Below the pieces are notes generated by a model that was not told the DNA's origin, did no database searches, and saw only the letters and a list, made by a program, of their open reading frames with translations. A DNA stretch of 64,000 nt from Pomacea canaliculata (lineage: Eukaryota; Mollusca; Gastropoda; Architaenioglossa; Ampullariidae), in assembly GCF_003073045.1 (NCBI RefSeq), contig NC_037602.1, positions 13,519,731 through 13,583,730 on the forward strand. Direction: 5' to 3'. Below are positions 61,441 through 64,000 of this stretch, one piece after another. Both the position numbers and the translations under genes were made by a program. Each line of letters begins with the position of its first letter. Position 1 is the stretch's first letter.

Positions 61441-62898
61441 GGTTGCAAGAAACAATTTTCAAACTGTGCTGGTCAATCTGTACAATTCACTGCCAGTTTA
61501 CTTGCACTGACGCTTCCTTATGTTTACTTGTCTTAATTTCTGTTTCATGCAGATCTGCTAGGTTAGTATAATGCGTTTTCTACCAGAATTGCTAGATCCA
61601 CGTTTCCTGGCCAAGCATATAGTGATTATATCTATGGCAGTTTTGTTTTGCATATGTAAATGTAATGCATGTCAACCACATGCATAATTGTTTGCAATTT
61701 TGATTGGCATCATAACTATTTTATAGTAATGAGAGTTGGTTAATTTATAAACTTTGTTTAAAAACTTGATAAAAATGCCAGCATGTGGGAGTAGGAGAAA
61801 ATATAAATGTCAAAAGTTTGGCAAAAATTGTTGTCAGATTGGCAAACCAGTGCCTTTTGCGAACATTCCATCGAGCATCTGCTGTTATGCACAAACAGAA
61901 TTTTTAAATTTTCAAAAAAGGTGCAAACAACAACGAAAAAAGATGAAAATACGTTTTTAAAGTGCCATTTAAACTAGGTAAGCAGAAATTGAAATGTGCA
62001 TAACAGTTTGCGAAAATGGAGTGTGGCAAGTGAGTATAACATAAAGATTGTGATGTCACTTGACAACAAAACAAATATATCTTTTCTGAACTTCAAATTT
62101 TTTTCATGATATTTTCTCTTTCTTTATACATGTTTCATTAAAAAAAAAATTGGAAAAAAATATATGCTGTGATATGTTTCTTATTTTAATACCAGAATGT
62201 ATAATTAATGCATCATTATCCCTCAGTATCTTATTGCTATCATTTTTTGCCATGTTGTCCTTTATAGGATTCTAACATCTACCTTAGGGACATTTGTCTC
62301 TTGGAAACTATAATTGGAGAAATTCTAGCATATCACTTTATAATTCTGGATATGGATAATTCACACTTGTATCATATTTTACTTTTTTAGACAGTAAATC
62401 ATTTTATTGGAGGAAATAAACTGTGAAATAAAGATTAAAAAAAGTATTTTCTGCATAGAGATCTAATTAGATGTACTGATAAAAAACTTTTATAGGTTGC
62501 CGTGAATTGGACTAAGAGCACTGACGTGGACATTTTTAAGCACAAATTTTCATCCAATTTAAGTTTAAGGTTTGTACAGAATTCTGAAGCCTTTGTCCCA
62601 ACAGCTTGTACCTGTAGCTGAAATCTTGAAAACAGCAGTGTATGCATTATTTCAAAATATTTGGCTTCTGGTGGCATAAAAGTATCTTCGTGTGTATGTC
62701 AAATATCACTGCCACCCTTATATCATTTATTTTCTACAGGATGTAATATTATAGGGCTTGATAAGATGCTAGTATTGTGAGCTGTTTTGAATCTCTTAAA
62801 GTTACATTAAAGCATAACTTGACTTAAAGGTGTTAATATTAGTGTTATTATTTGTCTTCTTAAATAATTGTTGTCCATTTGCTTGTAAACCCATGCGC
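61441..62898. other. Intergenic, nothing recognised
   Basis: A/T-rich downstream flank of the ARB2 gene. No exon, tRNA or terminal repeats were seen. Confidence 0.5.
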
Positions 62899-63165
62899 GG
62901 TCCGGTGGCGCAATGATTAGCACCTGCCAATACAGTGTGGGTTGGCTGCCCTGGGCTTAGCTCTCGTCTCGGGCACACTGTTCTTTCTTTGCATGGGGCG
63001 TAAGTATACAGGGCTTGCTGCCTTACCGTGATATAGCCTTAGTTGATGGTTAAACACCCATTCTCACCCCACCCACCCCCAACACACATTCCCCTTGTAA
63101 ACTGAATGGTGTCAGCACTTTATGAGAATTGAAACTGAAAATATTGTATAAGCAAAAATAAAGAT
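62899..63165 (+). mobile_element. tRNA-derived SINE family 1
   Basis: The head GGTCCGGTGGCGCAATGATT contains a polymerase III A-box-like sequence. The middle reads TCTCGTCTCGGGCACACTG and GTGATATAGCCTTAG. A related minus-strand copy is at 29235-29430. The tail ends in A-rich sequence (AAGCAAAAATAAAG). B box is degenerate. Confidence 0.75.
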
Positions 63166-63239
63166 ATACATGAATTCAAAATACATATAATACACTTTGC
63201 TGCAACACGTCTTATTCCTTATATTAAATGAACAGAGTT

Positions 63240-63430
63240 GTTAGTAGGAAAGTGCTTCCACCATGCGGTTAATTTGCACTATGGAGGGAGGGGGGGGAAG
63301 AAACCCCCCAGACGCCCAGCCCTGCGAACAAGTGTCACATACAGAAAGTGTTGCGACTGTGGGGAAATTTGCAGAGGAAGCGACGGGTAGGGTGCTAAGG
63401 TAGAAACTAATGTTTCTTAGGGAGGTGACC
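63240..63430 (-). mobile_element. tRNA-derived SINE family 2, copy 2
   Basis: Shares with 32775-32942 (minus strand) CTTTCTGTATGTGACA, CCATAGTGCAAATTAA and GGTGGAAGCACTTTCCTA. The tRNA-like head is more decayed here. A G-rich tract at 63284-63297 is an insertion relative to the other copy. Confidence 0.65.
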
Positions 63431-64000
63431 ATGGTACAAATGGGCCATGAAATGAGATTGGAAAAAAATGAACATTAGAGAGGCAGAATGACCTGCATGG
63501 GCAGTGAGGTAAAGACTATAAGACGTAAAGTGAAATGCATTGTGGTGTGAAGATGGAAGCCACGGAGATGGAAGCTTTCCCTAGCGTGAGGATATGCATT
63601 GTGGTCGTCAGTGAAACGTCGGCATAGACCTCTCAGACACTCTCTGCTGTAGATAGTCCTCACTAATTGGGGTGGGTGGTGAGACCGAAGTGACGGCACC
63701 TTCTCAAACTCTCTCGCTCAAAGGAGTTCTTGGGTTTGATTCTACTTCTACAATCGATCTTTAGTTCTGACTCATTGATCATTTATTATTATCTCAACGC
63801 AAACATTTCCACAGTCGTTGAAGGATACGCCTCGGACGTATATCTCCGTGAGCGAACCGCCGCGCACCTTATCCTGGCCTCATCTAACGATAAAGCATTG
63901 GCGATAGTTATACAAAGCAAGAAAATCACGTGACAGCTATTTATTAACTCGGGAAAAAATCACTTGCCAAAGGAGCAAATCTTGGTGATTTTGTTCCTGC
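63431..64000. other. Window end, nothing firm
   Basis: Somewhat less A/T-rich sequence with no supported gene. An open frame at 63730-63933 lacks family features and splice partners. Confidence 0.4.

Noticed and set aside
1-64000. CRISPR arrays, operons, phage or bacterial defence genes
   Set aside because: No regularly spaced repeats, and all recognised genes are spliced animal genes.

Overview
The window is animal nuclear DNA: A/T-rich, with GT-AG introns, poly(A) signals and many decayed transposons. The gene content (Integrator, Bcl-2 family, SWEET, POLR2M, PPCDC and ARB2-domain genes), the tRNA-derived SINEs and the abundant short hAT elements suggest a lophotrochozoan, most likely a gastropod mollusc. 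That placement is inference from general character, not from a diagnostic marker. No bacterial, organellar or CRISPR-like system is present, and I found no wholly new multi-gene system.

Layout. (1) 1-5573: on the + strand, the last nine coding exons of Integrator subunit 14 (INTS14); the first exons lie before the window, and a deleted LINE sits in the preceding intron. (2) 9750-13853: a small unrecognised minus-strand gene divergent from an MCL1-like Bcl-2 family gene. (3) 13.9-25.5 kb: a long gene-poor stretch with hAT, LINE and palindromic repeats. (4) 25.5-38.6 kb: POLR2M/Gdown1 (minus) head to head with a SWEET sugar transporter (plus). (5) 38.6-44.4 kb: mariner, hAT and LINE copies. (6) 49.0-61.4 kb: phosphopantothenoylcysteine decarboxylase (PPCDC, minus) head to head with an ARB2-domain gene (FAM172A-like, plus). 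(7) 61.4-64 kb: SINEs and other repeats.

The genes are unrelated housekeeping or signalling functions rather than a pathway: snRNA/pol II control (INTS14, POLR2M, perhaps ARB2A), apoptosis (MCL1-like), sugar flux (SWEET) and coenzyme A synthesis (PPCDC). Their common feature is arrangement: three divergent pairs with compact shared promoters. Exon models come from reading splice sites and phases by eye against remembered family sequences. The conserved exons are secure; first exons and UTRs are less so. The most interesting points are a separate acidic last exon of POLR2M, an ARB2 protein with a possible N-terminal membrane/signal segment, a KSEL C-terminus and a duplicated acidic module, a BH3 region lacking its Gly-Asp pair in the MCL1-like protein, and hAT families with clear 8-bp target duplications.
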